A DNA stretch of 64,000 nt from contig NZ_CP141587.1 of assembly GCF_035593985.1 (NCBI RefSeq), positions 1,982,001 through 2,046,000 on the forward strand. Reading direction: 5' to 3'. The notes under the pieces were generated by a model, which ran no database searches, had not been told where the DNA came from, and worked only from the letters and a program-made list of their open reading frames with translations. A program made the translations under genes and the position numbers. The stretch comes from Sphingomonas sp. LY29. GTDB lineage: Bacteria > Pseudomonadota > Alphaproteobacteria > Sphingomonadales > Sphingomonadaceae. Numbering within the stretch: position 1 is the first letter of the stretch; each line of letters starts with the position of its first letter. Positions 28,923 to 37,718 of this stretch are shown in pieces.

Positions 28923-29762
28923 ATGCGCTTTGTCACACTGCTGTTTTGGCTATTGGTCGCGGCGACGCCCGCGAGCGCGCAGAGCCTGCCCTCGCTCCAG
29001 GCGATCCGGAATCAGCTGAGCTCGATGGTCAGCCCCTATTCCGCCGACGTCGGGATCGCGGCGCTCGACCTGAAGACGGGCGAACTGATCAGCGTTCACG
29101 GCGACGAGCCCTTCCCGATGGCAAGCACGGTCAAGGTCGCGGTCGCCGCCAATTACCTCGCGCAGGTCGAAGCGGGTCGACGGACCCTCGACGACCGCAT
29201 CGGCAGCCGGTCGGCGCGCAGCCTGATCGACGCGATGCTGATCCGCAGCGACAACAACGCGACCGACGTGCTGATGGCCGACCTGGGCGGTCCGGAGACT
29301 TTGCAGCGCTGGCTCAACCAGCATGCGCTGACGGGCCTTCGCGTCGACCGCAACATCGACCAACTGCTGCGCTCGAAGCGTGACCTGCGCGACGTGCGCG
29401 ACAGCTCGACGCCCAAGGCGATGGTAGAGCTGCTCCGCCGCATCGACAGCGGCGAACTGCTTCGCCCGACGAGCCGCGCCTATCTGCTCGACGTGATGGC
29501 GCGCTGCACGACCGGCAAGAACCGTATTCGCGGGCTGCTGCCTATGGGGACCCGCGTCGAGCACAAGACCGGCACGCTGTCGGGCTATGCGAGCGACGTC
29601 GGCTTCATCACCATGCCCGACGGCCGCCGAATCGCAGTCGCGATGTTTGCGCGCTCGACTCCCGATCGTCCGGGGATTATCGCGCGCGCCGCACGCTATA
29701 TTTACGACGGTTTTTACTCGACGGTTCGGTCGCCGCTGATGCCGGCCTATTCCGCCCGCTGA
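28923..29762 (+). CDS. Class A beta-lactamase-fold serine hydrolase lacking Glu166
   Basis: The 279-aa protein has a signal peptide (cleavage near ASAQ, residue 20) and three class A active-site motifs: STVK (Ser68, Lys71), SDN (109-111) and KTG (215-217). The omega-loop general base Glu166 and Asn170 appear to be replaced: aligning VDRNIDQLL with the usual LDRWEPELN puts Ile145 at Glu166 and Leu149 at Asn170, with a two-residue insertion after. Such a protein could be acylated by beta-lactams but hydrolyse them poorly, so it may be a peptidoglycan-related or other hydrolase. ATG 28923 chosen as it begins the signal peptide. Confidence 0.85.
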   Translation: MRFVTLLFWLLVAATPASAQSLPSLQAIRNQLSSMVSPYSADVGIAALDLKTGELISVHGDEPFPMASTVKVAVAANYLAQVEAGRRTLDDRIGSRSARSLIDAMLIRSDNNATDVLMADLGGPETLQRWLNQHALTGLRVDRNIDQLLRSKRDLRDVRDSSTPKAMVELLRRIDSGELLRPTSRAYLLDVMARCTTGKNRIRGLLPMGTRVEHKTGTLSGYASDVGFITMPDGRRIAVAMFARSTPDRPGIIARAARYIYDGFYSTVRSPLMPAYSAR

Positions 29763-29834
29763 GCGACGCCGAAGTTGCCCCGGTCGCACGATCGTTAAAT
29801 TTCTGTTATACACCCGACTCGGGAGGAAACCGAG

Positions 29835-30338
29835 ATGGCGGGTGGGGCAATCGCATTGATCGTGGCCGGAATGGCGGGGGCGGCAAATCCAACTCCGACC
29901 GATTTCGGCATCCGAATCCTGAACGTTCCGAAGTCGGGGCAGCCGCTCGATCCGTCGCTGGTCCCTGACGCCCCGGCACGTGGGCGGATCGACATCGGGT
30001 CGGCCGTCGGCATCGGCTCGCGGTGGGGGCGGGTCACGAGCACGCTGCGCAGCGTCGCGCACAATCGCCGCGTCGGCGGAGTCATCAACAGCTATCACCT
30101 GTCGGGCCGGGCGATCGATATCGCGCGCCGCCCGGGAGTGGCGCATCACCAGATCGCCGCCGCACTTCGCGCAGCCGGCTATCATTTGATCGAATCGCTC
30201 GACGAAGGCGACCATAGCCATTTCGCGTTCGGTGCTCCGGGTAGCCGCGCGCCGTCGAAGCCACGACCGCAGATGGTGCTGGCCGGCGAGGGCGGCGCGA
30301 CGCAGTTCCGGATCATCTACGCACCGACCGCGCGCTAA
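29835..30338 (+). CDS. M15-type D-Ala-D-Ala carboxypeptidase-like protein
   Basis: The 167-aa secreted protein has a short signal peptide (residues 1-17) and the zinc-binding layout of family M15: SYHLSGRAIDI (His and Asp ligands, about residues 86-96) and GDHSHFAF (about 125-132). That places it with YcbK/VanY-like peptidases that cut peptidoglycan cross-bridges or stem peptides. GGGAGG upstream supports the ATG. It follows another exported cell-wall-type enzyme. Confidence 0.75.
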   Translation: MAGGAIALIVAGMAGAANPTPTDFGIRILNVPKSGQPLDPSLVPDAPARGRIDIGSAVGIGSRWGRVTSTLRSVAHNRRVGGVINSYHLSGRAIDIARRPGVAHHQIAAALRAAGYHLIESLDEGDHSHFAFGAPGSRAPSKPRPQMVLAGEGGATQFRIIYAPTAR

Positions 30339-30380
30339 GCCTTAGTGACGCGTGGCGCGCGCTGCGCTACGGGCGCGGCC

Positions 30381-32111
30381 ATGTCGATCTATGCCCAATA
30401 TTCCACGCTGCTCGATGGCGTGCTCGATGATCTCGTCGCCGACGGTGCGCTTCCCGCCGACGGCAAGCGCAATGCGGTCGCGGTCGAGCCGCCGCGTGAC
30501 GCCAGCCATGGCGACCTTGCCACCAACGCCGCGATGGTGCTGGCCAAGCAGGCGGGGACCAACCCGCGCGCGCTTGCGGCGCTGATCGCGCCGAAGCTGG
30601 AAGCGCTTCCGGGGGTGACCGCGGTCGAGATTGCCGGGCCCGGGTTCATCAACCTGCGCCTCGATCAAGGCAGCTGGCGCGACGAGCTTGGCACCATCCT
30701 GGCCGAGGGCGACCGCTATGGCGTGTCGGACATCGGCAAGGGCGAGCGGGTCAACATCGAATATGTCTCGGCCAATCCGACGGGACCGATGCACATGGGC
30801 CATTGCCGCGGCGCGGTGGTCGGCGACGCACTTGCCAGCCTGCTCGAGGCCGCGGGCTTCGAGGTGACTCGCGAATATTACGTTAACGATGCGGGGAGCC
30901 AGGTCGACACGCTCGCCCGCTCGGCGCATTTGCGGTATCGCGAAGCGTTGGGGCAGGCGATCGGCGACATTCCCGAAGGCCTGTATCCGGGCGACTATCT
31001 CGTCCCCGTCGGGCAGCTGTTCGCGGCCGAGTTCGGCGACCGCTACGCCGCCGCGCCCGAAAGCGAATGGCTGGACCTGTTCAAGCGCAAGACGGTCGCG
31101 GCGATGATCGAGCTGATCAAGGCGGACCTCGCGCTGCTCGGCATCCACCACGACATCTTCGCGTCCGAGGCCGAATTGCAGGCGTCGGGCGGGGTCGAGG
31201 CGGCCGAAAGCGACCTTCGCGCCAAGGGTCTGGTCTACGAAGGCGTGCTCGAAGCGCCGAAGGGCGAGACGCCCGACGACTGGGAGCCGGTCGAACTGAC
31301 ACTGTTCCGCTCGTCGCAGTTCGGCGACGACCAGGATCGGCCGATGAAGAAGTCGGACGGAAGCTGGACCTATTTCGGCGCCGACGCGGCCTATCATCTT
31401 CAGAAAGCCGCGACGGCCGACCACCTCGTCAACATCTGGGGCGCCGACCACGCCGGAACGGTCAAGCGGGTGCAGGCGGCAGTGACCGCGCTGACCGACG
31501 GCCGCGTCGACCTGGACGTCAAGCTGGTCCAGATGGTGCGCCTGTTCCGCGCGGGCGAGCCGATCAAGATGTCGAAGCGCGCGGGCAATTTCGTGACGCT
31601 GGCCGACGTCGTGCGCGAAGTCGGCAAGGACGTCGTCCGGTTCATGATGCTGACCAAGCGCACAGATTCCATGCTCGACTTCGACTTCGCCAAGGTGGTC
31701 GAAGCGTCGAAGGACAATCCGGTATTCTACGTCCAATATGCGCATGCGCGGATTTGCTCGTTGCAGCGCAAGGCGGCGGACATCGGCGTCTCGCTCGACA
31801 CGACCGCCGACCTGTCGCTGCTCGATGCCGAGGATCTGGCGCTGGTCAAGCTGGCCGCGCAATATCCGCGCATCCTGGAGGCGGCGGCGCTAAGCCATGA
31901 GCCGCACCGCATCGCCTTCTACCTGTCCGACCTCGCGGCCGCGCTCCACGCCCAGTGGAATCGTGGCAACGACGACACAGCGCGGCGATTTCTGCTTGAG
32001 AATCAACCCGATCTGACCCGTGCAAGGCTGGAACTTGCGCGCGCGATCGGGCAGATCATCAAGAACGGCCTGGGCCTGATGGGCGTGGAGGCTGCCGAGG
32101 AGATGCGGTGA
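30381..32111 (+). CDS. argS: Arginyl-tRNA synthetase
   Basis: ArgS (576 aa) is a class I synthetase. The N-terminal additional domain includes [15 protein letters not shown]. The HIGH-type motif appears as [26 protein letters not shown] follows, and the KMSKS-type motif is [13 protein letters not shown]. The C-terminal DALR anticodon-binding domain ends in [16 protein letters not shown] 30381 gives the normal N-terminus; a GTG at 30345 would add 12 residues. The stop overlaps the next gene. Confidence 0.97.
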   Translation: MSIYAQYSTLLDGVLDDLVADGALPADGKRNAVAVEPPRDASHGDLATNAAMVLAKQAGTNPRALAALIAPKLEALPGVTAVEIAGPGFINLRLDQGSWRDELGTILAEGDRYGVSDIGKGERVNIEYVSANPTGPMHMGHCRGAVVGDALASLLEAAGFEVTREYYVNDAGSQVDTLARSAHLRYREALGQAIGDIPEGLYPGDYLVPVGQLFAAEFGDRYAAAPESEWLDLFKRKTVAAMIELIKADLALLGIHHDIFASEAELQASGGVEAAESDLRAKGLVYEGVLEAPKGETPDDWEPVELTLFRSSQFGDDQDRPMKKSDGSWTYFGADAAYHLQKAATADHLVNIWGADHAGTVKRVQAAVTALTDGRVDLDVKLVQMVRLFRAGEPIKMSKRAGNFVTLADVVREVGKDVVRFMMLTKRTDSMLDFDFAKVVEASKDNPVFYVQYAHARICSLQRKAADIGVSLDTTADLSLLDAEDLALVKLAAQYPRILEAAALSHEPHRIAFYLSDLAAALHAQWNRGNDDTARRFLLENQPDLTRARLELARAIGQIIKNGLGLMGVEAAEEMR

Positions 32112-32851
32112 TGGGCGAAGCGGTGGTTGTTCCCGATGCGGATCGGCTGCCCTGGCTTGCGCCCGCGCCCGTTGCGGCACCCTCGACCTCGCGCCCCGCG
32201 ATTGCAGCGATCGGCATTACCGCGCTGGTCGGTGCGGCTTCGCTGTGGGTCGTGACCCAGCAGCCGCGCGGCGATTCGACACCTGTCGTCCCGACCGCCA
32301 GCGTCGATTTGCCGTCGACACCTCCGCCCGCCACGATCGTCGAGACTCCGCCGGTCGTCGAACCGGTCGAGGTCGAAGAGGCTCCGGTCGTTCGCAAGGG
32401 GCGCGTCACGACGCAGCGCGCCACGCGGCCGAAGGCGCGCACGCGCCGAACGCTCAAATCTTCGGACGAGCGGCTGGCCTATCGCGACGTGGTCGCGCTC
32501 CAGACCGTGACCGCGCCGCCGCCATCGCAACCGGTGGTCGCATCCTTGCCGCAGCCGGTAATGCGACCCTCGATTGTGCGGCCGGTCACCAATCGGCGCG
32601 CCATGATCTCCCGCGGCAAGACGTTGCAGCTGGGGGTCTATCTCACCCCGCTTCAAGCCGAGGCCGCCTGGCGGAGCATGATCCGCGACTATACCTTCCT
32701 GGTGACGCTGCCGAAGGACATCTCGCTCGTCCGGCTGGGTCCGCAGAAGCAGCGCTTCTACCGGCTGCAGCTTGGCACCCCGTCGGCGAAGCATGCCAAG
32801 GCGCTGTGCGGCAACCTGCGCGGGATCGGGCGCAACTGCACCGTCGCCTAG
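32108..32851 (+). CDS. SPOR domain protein, membrane-anchored
   Basis: The 247-aa protein has a cytoplasmic N-terminus, one transmembrane helix (about residues 30-49), a Pro/Thr-rich linker and a C-terminal SPOR-like domain (about 168-247, beginning [18 protein letters not shown]). SPOR proteins bind septal glycan. The GTG at 32108 overlaps the argS stop as GTGA; the ATG at 32111 is equally possible. A second SPOR protein follows 92 bp later, suggesting a duplicated function between argS and nagZ. Confidence 0.75.
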   Translation: MMGEAVVVPDADRLPWLAPAPVAAPSTSRPAIAAIGITALVGAASLWVVTQQPRGDSTPVVPTASVDLPSTPPPATIVETPPVVEPVEVEEAPVVRKGRVTTQRATRPKARTRRTLKSSDERLAYRDVVALQTVTAPPPSQPVVASLPQPVMRPSIVRPVTNRRAMISRGKTLQLGVYLTPLQAEAAWRSMIRDYTFLVTLPKDISLVRLGPQKQRFYRLQLGTPSAKHAKALCGNLRGIGRNCTVA

Positions 32852-32943
32852 CGCGCAAAAATTTCGGCGACGCCTGTCCCTTTGCGCGGGCAAGCGGCTA
32901 GGATAGCGGCGGTCGGACCGACCGGGGCATGAGGGAATCGGAC

Positions 32944-33627
32944 ATGAGTGACACACGCGCCTTCGACGATCAGGGACTGCCCTGGCTCGAGGGGGTCGAC
33001 GACGAGGACGGCCCGCGCGGCATTTCGGCGCGCAAGATGGCGCTCGCCCTGCTGTTCGTGTTGCTTGCCGCCGCAATCGTTGCCGGGACCTTTTTCTGGC
33101 TCGGCCGCCGCGATCCCGCGGTAATTGGCGCGCCCGAACTGATCCGCGCCGACCCGGCACCGTACAAGAGCAAGCCCGAGGATCCGGGCGGGCTCGACGT
33201 GGCCGGCGACAGCGAAACCGCTTATTCGACCAGCGCGGGCGAGGATCCCGACGCGGCGCTCGACCTCAACCGGTTGCCAGAAGGACTGTCGCCTCCGCCC
33301 GAGCCGGTCGACCCGGCCGAACCGCCGCCGCCGAAGAAGATTCCGCCCAAGGAGGTCAAGGAACCCGCGCCGCCTGAAACGCCTGCCGGCGCAAGCGGCC
33401 CCGCGATCCAGCTTGGCGCTTATGGTTCGACCATCAAGGCCGACACCGCGTGGCGGATGCTCGCCGGACGCTTCCCCGAGGTGGCGGCGCTGAACAAGGT
33501 CGTCGTGTCGGCGACGGTCGAAGGCAAGCCGATTTATCGGCTACGCGCGTCGGGATCGTCCGACGCCACCCGCGCCGCCTGCGCCGCACTCCGAGCCGGC
33601 GGCGAGAGCTGCCTGGTGGTCAACTGA
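32944..33627 (+). CDS. Second SPOR domain protein, membrane-anchored
   Basis: The 227-aa protein resembles its upstream neighbour in layout: a cytoplasmic N-terminus containing LPWLEGVDDED, one transmembrane helix (about residues 34-55), an acidic Pro-rich linker and a SPOR domain (about 150-227, starting AIQLGAYGS). The short DxxGLPWL-type N-terminal motif is shared with the upstream paralogue (DADRLPWL). GAGGG upstream supports ATG 32944. The stop shares one base with the nagZ ATG. Confidence 0.8.
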   Translation: MSDTRAFDDQGLPWLEGVDDEDGPRGISARKMALALLFVLLAAAIVAGTFFWLGRRDPAVIGAPELIRADPAPYKSKPEDPGGLDVAGDSETAYSTSAGEDPDAALDLNRLPEGLSPPPEPVDPAEPPPPKKIPPKEVKEPAPPETPAGASGPAIQLGAYGSTIKADTAWRMLAGRFPEVAALNKVVVSATVEGKPIYRLRASGSSDATRAACAALRAGGESCLVVN

Positions 33628-34634
33628 TGCAGGCTGCGATCTACGGGCTTGCCGGCAAGTCGATGACGGCCGACGAAGCCGCCTTCTTTCGCGATGCGAA
33701 GCCGGCGGGTTACATTCTGTTCGCGCGCAACTGCGACACGCGTGCGCAGACCAAGGCGCTGACCGATTCGATCCGCGACCTGGAAGGCCATGACGGCGTC
33801 CCGATCCTGATCGACCAGGAAGGCGGCCGCGTCGCGCGCATGCGCCCGCCCGAATGGCCCGCCTTTCCAAGCGGCGAGGCGTTCGACCAGCTTTATCGTT
33901 TGGCGCCGTCGAGCGCGATCGAGGCGGCGCGGGTCAATTCGCGAGCGCTGGGGCTGATGCTTCACGAGGTGGGGGTCAACGTCGATTGCCTGCCGATGCT
34001 CGACGTGCGCCAGCCCGGCGCGACCGACATTGTCGGCGACCGGGCGCTGGGATCGGAGCCGATGCAGGTCGCCTCGCTCGGTCGCGCTATCCTCGACGGT
34101 CTTGCGTCGGCCGGCGTGCTCGGCGTCATCAAGCACATTCCGGGGCACGGCCGAGCGCTGGTCGACAGCCACAAAGAATTGCCGGTGGTCGACGCCGACG
34201 ATGCCGCGCTCAGCATCGACATCGAGCCGTTCGAGCGCCTTCGCGATGCGGCGATGGGGATGACCAGCCACCTGCTCTACACGCAGTGGGATGCGAAGCG
34301 CCCCGCGAGCCAGTCGCCGGTCGTGATCCACGACATCATCCGCCAGCGAATCGGCTTCGACGGTTTCCTGATGAGCGACGACATCGGCATGGAGGCACTG
34401 GCCGGCGACCATGGGCAGCGCGCCGCCGCCTGCGTCGCCGCCGGCTGCGACGCCGCGCTTCATTGCGACGGGAAAATGGAGAATATGATCGCGGTCGCCA
34501 ACGCGGTGCCGGGCCTGTCGCCCGAAGGCGAGGCGCGACTGTCACGCGCGATGGCGATGCGTTTCACCCCCGACGACGATATCGACTTTGCCGAGGCGAT
34601 CGCGAAGCGCGACGCGTTGCTGGCGCTCGTCTAG
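33627..34634 (+). CDS. nagZ: Beta-N-acetylhexosaminidase NagZ
   Basis: NagZ (335 aa) is a cytoplasmic GH3 enzyme that removes GlcNAc from recycled anhydromuropeptides. It has IDQEGGRVARM, the GH3 signature KHIPGHGRALVDSHKELP with the catalytic His loop, and the nucleophile region FLMSDDIGMEAL. Anhydromuropeptides produced by NagZ also act as signals for beta-lactamase induction in some bacteria. The ATG shares one base with the upstream SPOR gene stop. Confidence 0.95.
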   Translation: MQAAIYGLAGKSMTADEAAFFRDAKPAGYILFARNCDTRAQTKALTDSIRDLEGHDGVPILIDQEGGRVARMRPPEWPAFPSGEAFDQLYRLAPSSAIEAARVNSRALGLMLHEVGVNVDCLPMLDVRQPGATDIVGDRALGSEPMQVASLGRAILDGLASAGVLGVIKHIPGHGRALVDSHKELPVVDADDAALSIDIEPFERLRDAAMGMTSHLLYTQWDAKRPASQSPVVIHDIIRQRIGFDGFLMSDDIGMEALAGDHGQRAAACVAAGCDAALHCDGKMENMIAVANAVPGLSPEGEARLSRAMAMRFTPDDDIDFAEAIAKRDALLALV

Positions 34635-34676
34635 CGCGCGTTGCCTTCCTCCATCGCTGCGCTAGGCTGCGCGTCG

Positions 34677-35429
34677 ATGGAGCCGGGCCTCGCCTTTTCA
34701 GCACGCGACGATGACACGCTGGCGCTCAACCTCGACGGGTGGGAGGGGCCGCTCGACCTGTTGCTCAATCTGGCGCGGGCGCAAAAGGTCGACCTTCACC
34801 AGATCTCGATCCTGGCGCTGGTCGAGCAGTATCTGGCCTATCTGGAAGATGCCAAGGCGCTCCGGCTGGAGATCGCCGCCGACTATCTCGTGATGGCGGC
34901 GTGGCTCGCCTATCTGAAAAGCTGCCTGCTGCTGCCCAAGGATCCGACAGTGGATCCAAGCCCCGAGGAGCTTGCGCTTCGGCTCCAACTGCGACTGCAG
35001 CGGCTCGACGCGATGCGCGAGGCGGGGGCTCGGCTGATGGGGCGCGACCGGATCGGACGCGACGTGTTCGCGCATGGCCGGCCCGAAGGACTGCGGCAGG
35101 TGCGTCGGTCGGTGTGGCAGGCCAATTCCTTCGACCTGTACGCCGCCTATGGCCGAGTCCGTGCGCGGACCCAGCCGGCGATGCACGTCGTCGCCAATCG
35201 TGCGGTGATGACGCTGGAAGATGCGATTCAGCGCGTGTCGGCCCTGATCGGGCAGGCGCTCGACTGGACGACGCTTGAGGCATTCCTGCCGGTGAGCGCC
35301 GACCCCGCCTATCGCCGCTCGGCCCTGGCTTCCAGTTTCGTTGCCGCGCTCGAACTGGCGCGTCAGGGACGGCTGGAGTTGGGGCAGGACGAGCCATTTG
35401 CCGATCTGATGGTCAGGGCGGTCGCCTGA
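34677..35429 (+). CDS. scpA: Segregation and condensation protein ScpA
   Basis: ScpA (250 aa) is the kleisin that bridges SMC heads. LNLDGWEGPLDLLLNLARAQKVDL, the QYLAYLEDAKALRLEIAADYL helix and the C-terminal winged-helix region are typical. ATG 34677 (MEPGLAF) is preferred; a TTG at 34641 gives a longer version without family support. The stop overlaps scpB by one base, the standard arrangement. Confidence 0.94.
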   Translation: MEPGLAFSARDDDTLALNLDGWEGPLDLLLNLARAQKVDLHQISILALVEQYLAYLEDAKALRLEIAADYLVMAAWLAYLKSCLLLPKDPTVDPSPEELALRLQLRLQRLDAMREAGARLMGRDRIGRDVFAHGRPEGLRQVRRSVWQANSFDLYAAYGRVRARTQPAMHVVANRAVMTLEDAIQRVSALIGQALDWTTLEAFLPVSADPAYRRSALASSFVAALELARQGRLELGQDEPFADLMVRAVA

Positions 35430-35995
35430 TGGACGATTACCTTCGCAGCGTCGAAGCCGCATTGTTCGCATCCGAAATGCCTTTGGCGCCGGACGAAATC
35501 GCGACCTATGCGGGCGAGGGCGACGTGGCGGCTGCCTTGGCGCAGCTTGCCGAGCGGTACGCGGGACACGGCATCGAGCTGGTCGAGCGTGGCGGGCGCT
35601 GGCATTTCCAGACCGCGCCCGACCTGGCGCATATCCTTCGCCGTACCCGCGAGGAGCCGCGTCGGCTGTCGCGGGCAGCGACCGAAACGCTCGCGATCAT
35701 CGCCTATCACGAACCCGTCAGCCGCGCCGAGATCGAGGCGATTCGAGGGGTGCAGATTTCCCGAGGAACGCTCGACGTGCTGATGGAGGCGAATTGGGTG
35801 AAGACCGCGGGGCGGCGGGAGTCGCCGGGGCGGCCCTTGCTCTACGCCACCACGCCCGACTTCCTGACTCATTTCGGTCTGGGCTCGCGGCGAGACCTGC
35901 CCGGAATCGACGACCTCAAGGCTGCCGGCCTGCTCGATGCGCTCGACGAGGAAGCGCTGCAGCTACGGCTGGAAACCGACGAGGATGAAGCCTAA
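35429..35995 (+). CDS. scpB: Segregation and condensation protein ScpB
   Basis: ScpB (188 aa) dimerises and binds ScpA in the SMC condensin complex. Two winged helices are visible: [20 protein letters not shown] in the first, and the conserved [27 protein letters not shown] plus [22 protein letters not shown] region in the second. It is coupled to scpA by TGATG and followed by the tat operon 34 bp downstream. Confidence 0.95.
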   Translation: MDDYLRSVEAALFASEMPLAPDEIATYAGEGDVAAALAQLAERYAGHGIELVERGGRWHFQTAPDLAHILRRTREEPRRLSRAATETLAIIAYHEPVSRAEIEAIRGVQISRGTLDVLMEANWVKTAGRRESPGRPLLYATTPDFLTHFGLGSRRDLPGIDDLKAAGLLDALDEEALQLRLETDEDEA

Positions 35996-36029
35996 GGGTA
36001 GGGCAACACGTCGAATTGGAGTTTTTCGC

Positions 36030-36329
36030 ATGGGCGGTTTCAGTCTCTGGCATATCCTGATTTTCGCAGTGATCGTGCTGCTGCTGTTCGGCGGCAATCG
36101 CTTCTCGGCGATGATGGGCGACGTCGCGAAAGGCCTGAAGAGCTTCAAGCAGGGCATGTCCGACGACGACCAGGCCAACAATCCGCAGCAGCGACCGGCC
36201 GATCCGCGCCAGCTTCCGCCGCAGCAGCCGGTGCAGCAGCAGCCGATCGACATCACGCCGCAGCCGCAGCGCCCGGTCGAACCCAATCCGGTGCCGCCCG
36301 CCACCGGCGACGACAGCACCACCCGCTGA
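36030..36329 (+). CDS. tatA: Sec-independent translocase subunit TatA
   Basis: TatA (99 aa) forms the protein-conducting part of the twin-arginine translocase. It has an N-terminal transmembrane helix (residues 5-20), the amphipathic helix beginning at [20 protein letters not shown], and a Pro/Gln-rich disordered tail. The ATG at 36030 follows GGAG. tatB and tatC follow directly. Confidence 0.93.
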   Translation: MGGFSLWHILIFAVIVLLLFGGNRFSAMMGDVAKGLKSFKQGMSDDDQANNPQQRPADPRQLPPQQPVQQQPIDITPQPQRPVEPNPVPPATGDDSTTR

Positions 36330-36355
36330 CCCGCCGGTCAGGCGGCGCCTGAACC

Positions 36356-36754
36356 ATGTTCGGCATCGACACGTCCGAACTGCTCGTCATCGCGGTGGTG
36401 GCTTTGCTGTTCATCGGGCCCAAGGATTTGCCACGTGTCATGCTGACGATCGGCCGTTGGGTCGGTCGGATGCGCGGCTATGCCCGCCATTTTACCGCCG
36501 GCATCGAAAATGTGATGCGCGAGGCGGAGCTCGACGAGATGGAAAAGAAATGGCGCGAGGAGAACCAGCGGATCCTGGCGCAGTTTCCGGCCGACGGCAT
36601 TTATCCCGAGCCGGTGCCCGCCGCGACCGAGATCGCTGATCCCGCCGCGCCGGTGATGGCGCCGATTCCCGATGCCGAGCCGACGCTGCCGCTCGAGGCG
36701 CCGGCTGCTCCCGACAGTGACGTGCAGCCCCCGCGTGAACGGGACCTGCCATGA
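36356..36754 (+). CDS. tatB: Sec-independent translocase subunit TatB
   Basis: TatB (132 aa) recognises twin-arginine substrates together with TatC. MFGIDTSELLVIAVVALLFIGPKDLPR is the diagnostic N-terminal helix and hinge; an amphipathic helix and an acidic Pro/Ala-rich tail follow. The stop overlaps the tatC ATG. Confidence 0.94.
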   Translation: MFGIDTSELLVIAVVALLFIGPKDLPRVMLTIGRWVGRMRGYARHFTAGIENVMREAELDEMEKKWREENQRILAQFPADGIYPEPVPAATEIADPAAPVMAPIPDAEPTLPLEAPAAPDSDVQPPRERDLP

Positions 36755-37593
36755 TCGGTGACATCGACGACAACAAGGCGCCGTTGCTCGACCATTTGAT
36801 CGAACTTCGCCGCCGCTTGCTGTGGTGCGTGGCGTCGCTGTTCGTCGCCTTCTTCGCCTGCCTCTATTTCGCGCGGCCGATCTTCTCGGTCCTCGTGCAG
36901 CCGCTGCTCGCGGCGGGGCAGGGGAAGCTGGTCTACATCGACATTTTCGAAGCCTTCTTCGTCGAGGTGAAGGTCGCCTTCTTCGCGGCGCTGATGATCA
37001 GCTTCCCAGTGCTAGCGACGCAGATCTGGCGGTTCGTCGCGCCCGGCCTCTACAAAAACGAGAAGCGCGCGTTCCTCCCCTTCCTGATCATGACGCCCTT
37101 CTTTTTCGCGGCGGGGGCGAGCTTCGCTTATTTCGTGGCAATGCCGTGGGCGCTGAAGTTTCTGTTGGGCTTCGAAGGTAATATCGGCGGCGTGAACCAG
37201 GAAGCGTTGCCGGGCGTGGGCAATTACCTCGCCTTCGTGACGCGGTTCCTGTTCGGGTTCGGCGTCGCCTTCCTGCTTCCCATCCTGCTGATGGTGCTCG
37301 AACGCGCTGGCGTGGTGACCCGCGAACAGCTTGCCAAGTCGCGCCGCTACGCCATCGTCGCAGCGGCGGGCGTGTCGGCGGTGCTGACGCCGCCCGACGT
37401 CGTCTCGATGCTGCTGATGCTGATCCCGCTGTACAGCCTGTACGAGCTGTCGATCCTGGCGATCCGCATTACTCACTGGCGTGCGGCGCGTCGCAAGACT
37501 GTCTCTACCGGTGATGTGGAAAGACCCCAGACGAATGTGGACCCGGAAACGCCACCGGGGGGGGGGAGGGTTGGCGGTTCCGGGTCCATTTAG
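36751..37593 (+). CDS. tatC: Sec-independent translocase subunit TatC
   Basis: TatC (280 aa) is the six-helix core of the Tat complex and binds signal peptides. DHLIELRRRLLWC near the N-terminus, the FEAFFVEVKVAFFAAL region and VSAVLTPPDVVSMLLMLIPL are all family signatures. The last 13 residues (PPGGGRVGGSGSI) are low-complexity. They are encoded over a run of ten G at 37557-37566 and a strong inverted repeat (37538-37588), which I think belongs to a minus-strand RNA. Slippage in the G run would change only the tail. Confidence 0.95.
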   Translation: MIGDIDDNKAPLLDHLIELRRRLLWCVASLFVAFFACLYFARPIFSVLVQPLLAAGQGKLVYIDIFEAFFVEVKVAFFAALMISFPVLATQIWRFVAPGLYKNEKRAFLPFLIMTPFFFAAGASFAYFVAMPWALKFLLGFEGNIGGVNQEALPGVGNYLAFVTRFLFGFGVAFLLPILLMVLERAGVVTREQLAKSRRYAIVAAAGVSAVLTPPDVVSMLLMLIPLYSLYELSILAIRITHWRAARRKTVSTGDVERPQTNVDPETPPGGGRVGGSGSI

Positions 37594-37634
37594 TCGGATA
37601 GCGAGAGCGGGGGGGCAAAAGGTCACTATCCGAA
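37538..37634 (-). ncRNA. Candidate stress-induced small RNA with C-rich loops
   Basis: On the minus strand, one base after the start predicted from the EcfG promoter at 37641-37666, the sequence can fold into two hairpins. Hairpin 1 has a perfect 8-bp stem (37626-37633 with 37594-37601) and a 24-base loop holding seven C. Hairpin 2 has 11 + 5 bp around one mismatch (37572-37588 with 37538-37554) and a 17-base loop containing CCCTCC and ten C, which is complementary to ribosome-binding sites. Stress-sigma control and C-rich loops match the design of Caulobacter GsrN. No plausible protein is encoded. The 3' end is not defined: no terminator T run follows, and hairpin 2 overlaps the 3' end of tatC in antisense. 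Confidence 0.45.
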
Positions 37635-37640
37635 CTGTAA

Positions 37641-37666
37641 AACGCCCACTTTTCCGAACTGGTTCC
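37641..37666 (-). promoter_or_regulatory. EcfG-type promoter, minus strand
   Basis: The minus strand reads GGAAC-N17-CGTT, an exact match to the EcfG consensus of alphaproteobacteria. It lies between the kinase terminator and the candidate small RNA. The predicted start is near 37634. Confidence 0.6.
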
Positions 37667-37679
37667 ACGGCGTTCATAA

Positions 37680-37704
37680 AAATTTTCGCAACGAATGTCG
37701 TTGC
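37680..37704 (-). terminator. Terminator after the histidine kinase gene
   Basis: A perfect 7-bp stem, GCAACGA at 37688-37694 with TCGTTGC at 37698-37704 and a 3-base loop, is followed on the minus strand by GAAAA and five T. It lies 15 bp past the kinase stop. The interrupted T run makes it less than ideal. Confidence 0.55.
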
Positions 37705-37718
37705 TTAGCCGAACCAAA

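Noticed and set aside
37500..37589. 38-codon minus-strand frame in the candidate sRNA region
   Set aside because: Proline run arises from the C tract; no ribosome site and no conserved character, so an RNA is the better explanation.
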